Source of the DNA: Liminaster sp964567855
GTDB taxonomy: Bacteria > Bacteroidota > Bacteroidia > Bacteroidales > UBA3663
Reading direction: 5' to 3'
Assembly: GCA_964567855.1 (NCBI GenBank)
Contig: CAZMOE010000057.1
Coordinates: 1 to 9,492, forward strand
Length of the DNA: 9,492 nt
Below are positions 1-7,280 of the stretch, in pieces (the stretch's first letter is position 1; every line of letters begins with the position of its first letter). The notes beneath the pieces were generated by a model. It worked only from the letters and a program-made list of their open reading frames with translations, searched no databases and was not told the DNA's origin. Both the position numbers and the translations under genes were made by a program.

Positions 1-1
1 T

Positions 2-91
2 GTCTCCACAGATTCCTTGCTCTATGCAACCAATCGAGCTTTGGCAGCTCTTGGATCTGAACTCAATATCAATTTTGCTCATGTGGCTTAG
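2..91 (+). CDS. C-terminal end of an unrecognised protein (5' end outside window)
   Basis: The frame opening at base 2 reads 29 codons (start VSTDSLLYATNRALAALG, end NINFAHVA) before a TAG at 89-91. The peptide has an ordinary soluble composition with a short Ala/Leu-rich helix-like stretch. The sequence becomes AT-rich immediately after the stop, as expected for an intergenic region. I do not recognise the family. The other two forward frames are short or read into stops, so this is the best candidate for the end of a gene entering from the left, but 29 residues are too few for a firm call. Confidence 0.35.
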   Translation, partial: VSTDSLLYATNRALAALGSELNINFAHVA

Positions 92-96
92 TATAA

Positions 97-906
97 ATTA
101 ATTTTTACGACTTACTTAATAATTATTATTATCATGTTTTTCAAAGATGTCCGGAAAATGGTGCCGATAGCAGATATTATGGAAAGATATCTGCAAATAA
201 TACGATTGAATTTCCCATCGGAAGTTTTGTTGTGAAAAGAATAACCAGCGGTAGCAGTAGCGGTAACAACATATCGTATCCATCAGATGGGACGTATTCC
301 TCTAAGATACATAAAATAGTATTTCCTGATGGAGTGCTTGACTATACTCCGACTCCAGAAACTTGGGTCAATATTGGAAAAGGGCATTGGGTAGACCCGT
401 TTTGGACGTGGAAAATAAATGAGCAGTCTGTACCTGTAGAAGGGGATATTAAAATAGAAAAATCCGTGCAACACCCCGATAGATACTGTGCGAAGATATA
501 TACTGATGCAGATTATGTTACTATAAATACTGAAAATCCGGGAGAGGTATGTATTTCACCATATTCTACTTATGAGTACTGATGGTACAATAATAACAGT
601 GACTCAAAATTGTGCTGAGAACGGAATGGACGGATCAAAATATGGCATTTTATCTAACGGCAAGGTAACAATTCCAGGCGATAGTTTTGTGGCATCTTTC
701 TTGACGGGGGTGATCCGACTACATGTAGTAGCAGTCGCAAATGTGAAATAGCGTTGCCTGATGGCTTTGATAATCCATTGCCTGAAGACAACGGAGTGAC
801 TATGCCTAAATTTACTTCACACAATTTGTTGTTATTTCCTGAATCACTTCACACTTTCATAAGATTAGTCCTGAAAGACTTTACAGAACCTGAAAATATT
901 TCCTGA
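97..906 (+). pseudogene. Broken gene for a repeat-containing, probably surface protein
   Basis: Three frame segments together read as one protein-like sequence. Frame 1 is open from about 97 to its TGA at 580-582. The reading continues in frame 2 from about 572 to about 700 and returns to frame 1 from about 703 to a TGA at 904-906. Two diverged copies of a unit can be seen. The first starts near 148 (CPENGADSRYYGKIS...FPIGSFV) and the second near 611 (CAENGMDGSKYGILS...IPGDSFV). Both are followed by a Ser/Gly-rich linker and then by (I/A)(V/L)(F)PDG. The spacing gives a unit of about 155 residues. A GTG at 232 would open a 116-residue reading, but it lies inside the first unit and is unlikely to be a real start. 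No signal peptide or start is visible upstream, so the gene is truncated at its 5' end as well as frameshifted. I do not recognise the family; the PDG-type spacing resembles Bacteroidota surface repeat proteins only loosely. Sequencing error could explain the frame changes, but the missing start argues for real decay. Confidence 0.5.
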
Positions 907-1295
907 CTTGGTTCACATCGGCCAATGTACTGCATTTATTGCTGATAAAAAACAGAAAAAGTATAGCGGTGGGACTTGTCAATGGGAAACCGGGTGTTTC
1001 CCGGTAATAATTCACTCTATAGTCAGCTGTTCTTAGAAATAAGTGGAAGTGCTATACCAATTTGTATTGTGATATAGCTGTGGATGACTTATGCCGCATC
1101 GTTCAGCCTCTGTTGCAATGGTCTTTACCGTCTTGTATGGAGAATGACTCGTACATCCTACTTTGAGAATATTTATAAACCCACATTAAATTATGGGATG
1201 GTATCCGTTGGAATGAGGTAGGTTGATAACGGGCTGTCTTGATTATCTTCCTGATATTTTCTTTAGGAAGTTGTGGGATTACTTGCGCGAAAAGT
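907..1295. other. Decayed stretch without an intact gene
   Basis: No frame on either strand gives a convincing protein here; all forward frames contain several stops. The right part (about 1245-1295) reads like eroded IS30 transposase in a shifted frame (for example RKLWDYLREK near 1265-1294), just upstream of better preserved transposase sequence. The left part may be the end of the broken repeat protein or its old downstream region. A reverse-strand open frame that reaches into this stretch from 1597 is antisense to the transposase and has no protein-like features. No promoter could be supported. Confidence 0.45.
989..1005. repeat. Short perfect hairpin
   Basis: ACCGGG and CCCGGT form a perfect 6-bp stem around the 5-nt loop TGTTT. 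Neither side carries a good T-run, so it is a weak terminator candidate at best. It lies in a region without genes and may be a leftover of a terminator downstream of the broken gene at 97-906. Confidence 0.3.
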
Positions 1296-1853
1296 GTTAT
1301 TCCCAACAGGGTGTCCATTGATGAATGTCCTTTCAGGGACTGTGGCGCGTCTGTCGGCGACTGAGATATGGACACTATTGTGGGCAAGGACGGCAGGGGA
1401 GCGATACCGACACTTGTCGATAAGAAGAGCTGCTTTCTAATCATGGAGAAACTCAGTACGGGCAAGATGGCACTGCCCCTGGCACATGCCGCTGTCAGAA
1501 GCCTGAGGGAGACGGGGCTGCCGGTGAGGATGATAATCACGGACAACGGAACGGAATTTACGGCACACGAGGTTATAGCAAGGGAACTGAATACCACCGT
1601 TTACTTCACGCACCTGTATTCATCATGGGAAAAGGGAGCGGTTGAGAACATCAACGGGCTTATAAGGCAGTATATACCAAAGAAGGCGGACTTCAGGGGA
1701 ATTTCAAAGGTATGGGTGGACTATGTGAATCGAAAATTGAACGACAGGCCAAGAAAAAAGAATGGATTTAAAACACCCAATGAGATGATTTCTAGAAAAA
1801 TGAATAATTTTGCACTTGCTTATGGAATCCACCGTTTGATGATGGAATGTTAA
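1296..1853 (+). pseudogene. IS30-family transposase, 3' remnant
   Basis: The preserved part is the catalytic core of an IS30-family DDE transposase, which in the intact element cuts and joins IS ends. The frame reads VIPNRVSIDE from 1296, then a TGA at 1362-1364 inside VGD*DMDTIVG, where family members usually have GDWE-type sequence, so a Trp codon (TGG) has probably become TGA. After the stop the frame is open for 161 codons to the TAA at 1851-1853. The catalytic residues are visible: Asp in MDTIVG (1371-1373), Asp in ITDNGTEF (1542-1544) and Glu in GAVENINGLIRQY (1644-1646). The last two are separated by 33 residues, the IS30 spacing. The typical tail LNDRPRKKNGFKTPNEM is present. The N-terminal helix-turn-helix half (intact proteins run to about 300-400 residues) is gone or unrecognisable upstream. 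I could not place the terminal inverted repeats. The ATG at 1368 could start a short protein, but it would lack DNA binding, so the copy is almost certainly inactive. Confidence 0.85.
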
Positions 1854-1897
1854 TTGTTTTTAAAAGAACAAAGAGCGGACATTCTTTTTAAGAGAAG

Positions 1898-1929
1898 TTT
1901 TTATTATAGAGGAATTTAGATTATATTTG
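1898..1929 (+). promoter_or_regulatory. Bacteroidota-type promoter for the giant secreted protein
   Basis: A perfect -7 box TATATTTG (consensus TAnnTTTG) lies at 1922-1929. A TTTT at 1898-1901, one base from the TTTG -33 box, sits exactly 20 bases upstream, the same spacing as the rpsO promoter in this window. Transcription would start near 1936, giving a leader of about 115 nt before the ATG at 2050. The promoter lies between the IS30 remnant and the gene. Whether it belongs to the IS or to the host gene cannot be told without the IS boundary. Confidence 0.55.
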
Positions 1930-2049
1930 CATCCTCTACGCATACTCTCTTCATGGATAGGGGATTTGGCGTATACATAAAAGGCAGAAAACAATCATTA
2001 ATTTATTATTTTTTTATCTCTTATCATTAACAATTTAAAGGAAAAGCTT

Positions 2050-5000
2050 ATGAAGAAATTAACTTTCATGCTGATCGCGGCACTCATGGCCGTGGTTTCC
2101 TATGCACAGACTCCCTGGCAGAAAGGCCAGCTTAGCCTTGCTGATAGAGCAAACGCTGAGCAGAGAATCTATCCGGTGAATGGAAAGATTGGGAAGACGG
2201 CATCGATGAAGGCCAGAGCTAAGGCTCCAGCTAAAATTATTAAGGTCGACATCGACGCTTTAGCAGGCGAACGTGTGATCTGCAGCTATGCCTATGATTA
2301 TAGTCAGACGGCAGGTTTATACCCCGCAACACCGGCTACTGAAGCCAATGTTATTACTGTCACGAAGATTGACGACAACACAATTGGACTGGAAGGACTG
2401 GTTTATGGTCAGACCACGGTTGTCAAGGCTACGGTTGACAAGGTGAACGGTACGTTCGCTATTGCTGATGGCGACACGCTTTACATGCATAGCTCCTATG
2501 GTCCTATTGTCATGGCCAATGCTTCAGGCGATGGCGACATTACAGGTACAATTGATGCCAGCAATGTCATTATTTTTGATGGTCTGTGGTGCTTGATGAT
2601 TGGTGGTGATGGCCAGTATGCCGGATATCGTTATGGTAACTATTGCGAGTCATCTATTCTCCCTATCAATGGTAGCATGACTTATGCTGACAAAAATTAT
2701 GCTGTGGCCATTGAACAGGATGCTGACACAAAGGAAGTTCTCGTTTGGAATTTTGATGGCGAGGGCGTTGCTGTTGCTGCATCGCTGAAAGACGACAGAA
2801 GTTTTGAGATTCCTGAGCAGGTTCTGTTCTATTATAATTCAACTTATGGATTATTCTCAACAGAAGGAACTATTGTTGGTAAAGGAACTGATACTCAGTT
2901 GGTATTCAACGGTACTTGGAGAGTTGCATCTGACCTGGGTTATATCTATGGAGGTGTTCGTGAGGCTGCTACTATCGCTCTCACCGATGGCTCTACCTTC
3001 GACTATCCTGTGATTGAAGAGGTGGCTGCCGTGCCTGCCACTCCTTCGGTGACCGACTTCTGGCACTATAACGCTGAACTGGGCTATGCTCAGGTGTATG
3101 TAAACATCCCCACACAGGACGTTGACGGCAATGCTATCAAGTCTGCATTGATTACCTATCAGCTCTATGCTGAAGTGAACGGTGAGCAGATTGCTGTGGG
3201 CGAGCCTATTGCCTACACCGACGAGACCGTCGCCGTTGACGGAGCTAACCGCATCGTCAAAATCAGTGACATCGCAGTGAAGACCTACACTCGTATGGGT
3301 GTGAAGAGCATCTACACTGCTGCCGGTGAGACCAATGAGAGTGCTATTGGATGGCTTACGATTCCTTCTTACATTGGGACTGCTCCCGAGGGCTTGACCC
3401 TTGTTGAGTTGCCCGTCGTGGGAACACGTACTCTCAGCAATAACGCAGCAGCTTATAACGGCACTGTGAAACTTGGTCGCAGTGGTAGCGATGTCTACAT
3501 TCAGGGTCTGTTCTCACTCGTTCCTGAGGGATGGGTGAAGGGTACGATTGCCGATGGCAAGCTCACCATTCCTGCCGGACAGTATGTAGGTATTCGTGAG
3601 AGCAACGGCAGCCGCATCTATACACTTGCTTATACGTCTGGTGTAGGTATCGGCGATATCACCTTCACTGAGAAGGGCTACAACTGGTACGTTTCCGATC
3701 AGATGATTCTGGAGACTCCTGATCCATCCAACGAGGGTGGCTCTTTCCAGGCTTACTATGCTTCTGGCCTGACCATCGGAACAGAGCCTCCTGTGGCTTC
3801 TGGCACCTATTATTTATATAATAAGGAAGCAGAGAAGTTTATGGCTGCCGGTGATGCCTGGGGTACTCGTGCTATCCTGAACACTGCTGGTATTGACTTT
3901 GGCGTTGCGCTCGCCGAGGGCAAGTACACGTTCGACTCTAATATCGCAAACAGCGCTGCTAACCACTTCCTGAATGGCGAGTTCACCGACGGTGTTGCTT
4001 TCGCTTGGACTGTGGAGAAGGTGGGTGACTACTGTACCATCAGCAACGGCACTCAGTTCCTGGCTGCAGGTGAGAACGACCTCGTGATGCTGGTTGACGA
4101 GGCTACCGACGCTGCCATGTGGAAGTTCTGCACACTGGCCGACCGTCTGGTTGCCCTGGAGGCTGCTACTGCCGAGGCTGGCGTGGATGCTACCTTCCTG
4201 ATTCCCGGTGCAAACTTTGGTCGTAACGACAAGCGCGTGGATAGCTCTTGGAATGTGAGTGCAGACTGCACCAACAAGAACCTGCATGGCGGTGACAATA
4301 CCAACATGTGTGCTGAGTCTTGGCACTCAACCTTCACTATCTCTCAGGTGCTGGCCAATGCTCCTGCCGGTAAGTATCTGCTCACCGCTCAGGGCTTCTA
4401 TCGTCAGGATGGCGAGGCTGATCCTGCTCCTGTGTTCTTCGCTAATGACAAGACCGTTGATCTCCCCCTGTTGACTGGTACTGAGAACAGCATGGCCGAT
4501 GCTTCTGCTTCGTTCACCAATGGTCTCTACACCATCGATCCTATCGAGGTGACTGTGGCTGCTACCGGTGCCCTCTCCGTTGGTGTGAAGGGTACGTCTG
4601 TAACACAGTGGGTCATCTGGGATAACTTCCGCCTGACCTATCTGGGCAACCAGATTGACCTTTCAGAACTGATTGCCGCCTACCAGAATGCTTTGGCTGC
4701 TGCTCAGAACGCACTCAACGATGAGGCTAATGCCGTTGTGACGGGTGAGGAGCGCACCACTCTGTCTGATGTCGTCACTGCTAATACTGGTGTTGATGAG
4801 ACTTCTGCCGATGCTCTGACCGCTGCCATCGAGGCCCTGACCGATGCAACGAATGCATTCAATGTTGCCAAGGGTGACTATCAGGCTTTGGCCGATGCCA
4901 AGACTTATGTGGCAACGCTGAGCTTCGAGTATGCCGCCGCCGACAAGAAGGCTGCTGCCGAGGAGGCTGCCGCTGCTGTTGCTGCCACTGCTGCCGAGGC

Positions 5001-7110
5001 TGTCGCCAAGAAGGCTGCGCTGTTCACTGCTTATCGCCAGTATGCTGAGTCGAGCGCTCTGCTCGAGGGCGAAGAGGGTGCCGTCAACATGACCGACCTC
5101 ATCGTCAATCCCGCTGCCGAGGAGGCTGTTGCTGAGCCTTGGACGCTTGTTAAGGGCGAAGGTTCTGAGGGTAGCATCGGAACCCTGGACAATGAGCCTT
5201 GGACCGACGGCAACGACAATTCTACCCACAAGTACTTCGACGGTGGCAACTGGGGTGCCAATGCATGGGATGTTGCCCTGCAGCAGAACATCACCCTGCC
5301 TGCAGGTAAGTATCAGCTCACAGTGAAGAGCCGTGCTTCGGCCGAGCTCTCAAGCTTCAACTTGTTCGCAGGCGAGGATAAGGTAGAGATGACGAAGATC
5401 GGTGCTTCTAACGGTCTGTTCAATCGCGGCTGGAACGACAACTCCGTTGTCTTCGAACTGGCTGAGGAGGCTACCATCGCTATCGGTGTACAGGGTGTTA
5501 CCTCTACGGTTAACAACTGGATGTCGTTCTCTGACTTCCGTCTCGTTCAGTTCCTGGGCAACCAGATTGACCTTTCAGAACTGATTGCCGCCTATCAGAA
5601 TGCTTTGGCTGCTGCTCAGAACGCACTCAACGATGAGGCTAATGCCGTTGTGACGGGTGAGGAGCGCACCACTCTGTCTGATGTCGTCACTGCTAATACT
5701 GGTGTTGATGAGACTTCTGCCGATGCTCTGACCGCTGCCATCGAGGCCCTGACCGATGCAACGAATGCATTCAATGTTGCCAAGGGTGACTATCAGGCTT
5801 TGGCCGATGCCAAGACTTATGTGGCAACGCTGAGCTTCGAGTATGCCGCCGCCGACAAGAAGGCTGCTGCCGAGGAGGCTGCCGCTGCTGTTGCTGCCAC
5901 TGCTGCCGAGGCTGTCGCCAAGAAGGCTGCGCTGTTCACTGCTTATCGCCAGTATGCTGAGTCGAGCGCTCTGCTCGAGGGCGAAGAGGGTGCCGTCAAC
6001 ATGACCGACCTCATCGTCAATCCCGCTGCCGAGGAGGCTGTTGCTGAGCCTTGGACGCTTGTTAAGGGCGAAGGTTCTGAGGGTAGCATCGGAACCCTGG
6101 ACAATGAGCCTTGGACCGACGGCAACGACAATTCTACCCACAAGTACTTCGACGGTGGCAACTGGGGTGCCAATGCATGGGATGTTGCCCTGCAGCAGAA
6201 CATCACCCTGCCTGCAGGTAAGTATCAGCTCACAGTGAAGAGCCGTGCTTCGGCCGAGCTCTCAAGCTTCAACTTGTTCGCAGGCGAGGATAAGGTAGAG
6301 ATGACGAAGATCGGTGCTTCTAACGGTCTGTTCAATCGCGGCTGGAACGACAACTCCGTTGTCTTCGAACTGGCTGAGGAGGCTACCATCGCTATCGGTG
6401 TACAGGGTGTTACCTCTACGGTTAACAACTGGATGTCGTTCTCTGACTTCCGTCTCGTTCAGTTCCCCGCAGTTGAGGAACTGCAGCTTGCAGAGAATGT
6501 AAGCTACTATTGGGAGTCTCCCAACGGTACTCCGAAGGAGTATGGTGGTGTCATCTCTTATGAGAATGGCGACGGCAACCGTCTGAACTATTCGAACAGC
6601 GGTTACTACACTATCTGCCTGAACGGTAAGAAGGCTAACATGGACGATGAGACTCCTTCGGCTAATGCAGGCTACATGCTCCTGACCCTCAACGAGGCTG
6701 TTGCTGAGGGCGACACAATCGCCATTACTGGTTACATTACGAAGGACAAGTCTTCTAAGTCAAGCGCATATTTGGTGTTCGAGACCGGTGCAACGGCTGA
6801 GAGCGCTGTCTTTGGTGATGAGTCTAACATCCATGAGAATCTGGGTGGTGAGATCAACACTAAGAATGTGTTCGTAACTGGGGAAGCTGCCGGCAGTAAG
6901 ACCATCAAGATAACTCGCGGTCAGACTGGTACCAACCTCTTCATCACTAAGCTGGTAATCGCCAAGGCTAAGGGTCTTACGGTAGGTATCACCAATGTGA
7001 ATGTCAACGACTTCCAGAACGGTGCTATCTACAATCTCCGTGGACAGCGTGTAGAGAAGGCTACGAAGGGTCTCTATATCATCAATGGTAAGAAAGTTTT
7101 CCTGAAGTAA
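2050..7110 (+). CDS. Giant secreted multidomain protein with tandem duplication
   Basis: This is a 1686-residue exported protein of unknown function. The ATG at 2050 is preceded by AAAGGA (2037-2042, 7 nt away) and begins a clear type I signal peptide with MKK, a core of LIAALMAVVSYA and likely cleavage before Gln20; there is no lipobox Cys. Residues about 54-325 are beta-rich. Residues about 326-443 (VPATPSVTDFWHY to GWLTI) resemble an Ig/Fn3-like module common in Bacteroidota secreted proteins. Residues 444-580 are another beta region with the WVKGTIADGKLTIPAGQ type motif. Residues about 582-697 (YYLYNKEAEKFMAAG) look like a trefoil or lectin-type module. Residues about 716-864 are a jelly-roll-like module ending WDNFRLTY. 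Residues 865-1168 and 1169-1472 are two copies of one unit: FIVAR-like Ala-rich helices, then a jelly-roll-like module ending SDFRLVQF. Residues about 1473-1655 are a further beta-sandwich. The end (IYNLRGQRV, KGLYIINGKKVFLK) is the Bacteroidota C-terminal motif associated with type IX secretion. No catalytic motif is recognisable, so a carbohydrate-binding or adhesive surface role is inferred only. Confidence 0.9.
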   Translation: MKKLTFMLIAALMAVVSYAQTPWQKGQLSLADRANAEQRIYPVNGKIGKTASMKARAKAPAKIIKVDIDALAGERVICSYAYDYSQTAGLYPATPATEANVITVTKIDDNTIGLEGLVYGQTTVVKATVDKVNGTFAIADGDTLYMHSSYGPIVMANASGDGDITGTIDASNVIIFDGLWCLMIGGDGQYAGYRYGNYCESSILPINGSMTYADKNYAVAIEQDADTKEVLVWNFDGEGVAVAASLKDDRSFEIPEQVLFYYNSTYGLFSTEGTIVGKGTDTQLVFNGTWRVASDLGYIYGGVREAATIALTDGSTFDYPVIEEVAAVPATPSVTDFWHYNAELGYAQVYVNIPTQDVDGNAIKSALITYQLYAEVNGEQIAVGEPIAYTDETVAVDGANRIVKISDIAVKTYTRMGVKSIYTAAGETNESAIGWLTIPSYIGTAPEGLTLVELPVVGTRTLSNNAAAYNGTVKLGRSGSDVYIQGLFSLVPEGWVKGTIADGKLTIPAGQYVGIRESNGSRIYTLAYTSGVGIGDITFTEKGYNWYVSDQMILETPDPSNEGGSFQAYYASGLTIGTEPPVASGTYYLYNKEAEKFMAAGDAWGTRAILNTAGIDFGVALAEGKYTFDSNIANSAANHFLNGEFTDGVAFAWTVEKVGDYCTISNGTQFLAAGENDLVMLVDEATDAAMWKFCTLADRLVALEAATAEAGVDATFLIPGANFGRNDKRVDSSWNVSADCTNKNLHGGDNTNMCAESWHSTFTISQVLANAPAGKYLLTAQGFYRQDGEADPAPVFFANDKTVDLPLLTGTENSMADASASFTNGLYTIDPIEVTVAATGALSVGVKGTSVTQWVIWDNFRLTYLGNQIDLSELIAAYQNALAAAQNALNDEANAVVTGEERTTLSDVVTANTGVDETSADALTAAIEALTDATNAFNVAKGDYQALADAKTYVATLSFEYAAADKKAAAEEAAAAVAATAAEAVAKKAALFTAYRQYAESSALLEGEEGAVNMTDLIVNPAAEEAVAEPWTLVKGEGSEGSIGTLDNEPWTDGNDNSTHKYFDGGNWGANAWDVALQQNITLPAGKYQLTVKSRASAELSSFNLFAGEDKVEMTKIGASNGLFNRGWNDNSVVFELAEEATIAIGVQGVTSTVNNWMSFSDFRLVQFLGNQIDLSELIAAYQNALAAAQNALNDEANAVVTGEERTTLSDVVTANTGVDETSADALTAAIEALTDATNAFNVAKGDYQALADAKTYVATLSFEYAAADKKAAAEEAAAAVAATAAEAVAKKAALFTAYRQYAESSALLEGEEGAVNMTDLIVNPAAEEAVAEPWTLVKGEGSEGSIGTLDNEPWTDGNDNSTHKYFDGGNWGANAWDVALQQNITLPAGKYQLTVKSRASAELSSFNLFAGEDKVEMTKIGASNGLFNRGWNDNSVVFELAEEATIAIGVQGVTSTVNNWMSFSDFRLVQFPAVEELQLAENVSYYWESPNGTPKEYGGVISYENGDGNRLNYSNSGYYTICLNGKKANMDDETPSANAGYMLLTLNEAVAEGDTIAITGYITKDKSSKSSAYLVFETGATAESAVFGDESNIHENLGGEINTKNVFVTGEAAGSKTIKITRGQTGTNLFITKLVIAKAKGLTVGITNVNVNDFQNGAIYNLRGQRVEKATKGLYIINGKKVFLK
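4642..5553 (+). repeat. 912-bp tandem repeat, copy 1
   Basis: The first of two head-to-tail copies, starting at CTGGGCAACCAGATTGACC. It encodes 304 residues: an Ala-rich helical part with FIVAR-like character and an alanine/glutamate coiled-coil-like stretch (residues about 865-1030 of the protein), then a beta-sandwich module with WGANAWDVALQQNITLP and NWMSFSDFRLVQF. The sequence just before the copy ends in a related domain (WDNFRLTY), so the copy starts precisely after a domain end. The length is a multiple of three and the frame is kept. Confidence 0.97.
5554..6465 (+). repeat. 912-bp tandem repeat, copy 2
   Basis: The second copy directly abuts the first. The only difference I found by reading both is C at 4683 versus T at 5595, a synonymous Tyr codon change (TAC/TAT), so the copies are about 99.9% identical. 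After the copy the sequence departs to CCCGCAGTTGAGG. The identity is far above that of any other internal similarity in this protein, which indicates a very recent duplication or ongoing homogenisation. Confidence 0.97.
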
Positions 7111-7143
7111 TCTCTCACGAATCTTTCAAAAAATCCTGAATAT

Positions 7144-7173
7144 GGAGGGTGTATCAAAATTTTGCTATGCCCT
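7144..7173 (+). repeat. IS left terminal inverted repeat
   Basis: It begins GGAGGGTGTATCA and pairs with the reverse complement of 8981-9010. Besides matching the other end, it is itself nearly palindromic around AAAATTTT (7156-7163), with outer arms GAGGG and CCCTC. Confidence 0.85.
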
Positions 7174-7178
7174 CTTTT
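7145..7178 (+). terminator. Inward-reading intrinsic terminator formed by the IS left end
   Basis: As RNA read rightward, 7145-7157 pairs with 7162-7174 around an AAUU loop. There are two wobble pairs and one U/C mismatch. UUUU follows at 7175-7178, then CAUAUAUUU. Transcripts of the giant secreted protein, whose stop is 34 nt upstream of the stem, would meet this first. It may therefore terminate the host gene and keep outside transcription away from the transposase. This is inferred from base pairing, not from any measured termination. Confidence 0.55.
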
Positions 7179-7201
7179 CATATATTTCTGAAAAACAAGA
7201 A

Positions 7202-7235
7202 ACAAAGCCTCGACTTTCCCAAGCCGGGGCTTTGT
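7202..7235. terminator. Internal hairpin near the IS left end, terminator-like
   Basis: ACAAAGCCTCG (7202-7212) pairs with CGGGGCTTTGT (7225-7235): 11 positions including one wobble, with a 12-nt loop. On the minus strand the stem is followed by TTCTTGTTTTT, a reasonable T-tract. On the plus strand it is followed only by CATGTCAAAAAG and then TTTTT. It lies inside the IS, upstream of the transposase, so it may stop antisense transcripts leaving the element leftward or act as a second barrier to read-through. Confidence 0.55.
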
Positions 7236-7280
7236 CATGTCAAAAAGTTTTTGTAACTTAGTGACATCAAACAAAATAAA

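Noticed and set aside
232..582. Intact small gene starting at the GTG
   Set aside because: The protein-like reading extends upstream of the GTG in the same frame and continues downstream in another frame, so this is a piece of a larger broken gene.
1103..1597. Reverse-strand open frame of 164 codons
   Set aside because: It is antisense to the IS30 transposase core, with no recognisable protein features.
4663..6141. Two long reverse-strand open frames of 188 codons, one in each tandem copy
   Set aside because: They are antisense shadows of the Ala-rich repeat; they duplicate only because the DNA is duplicated, and they have Ser/Gly/Leu-rich composition without domain features or promoters.
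4642..6465. CRISPR or satellite array
   Set aside because: There are only two long coding copies directly abutting, with no short repeats and spacers.
7247..7280. Promoter for the IS transposase
   Set aside because: A TTTTTG is present, but no TAnnTTTG box lies at the right distance, so no promoter can be supported.
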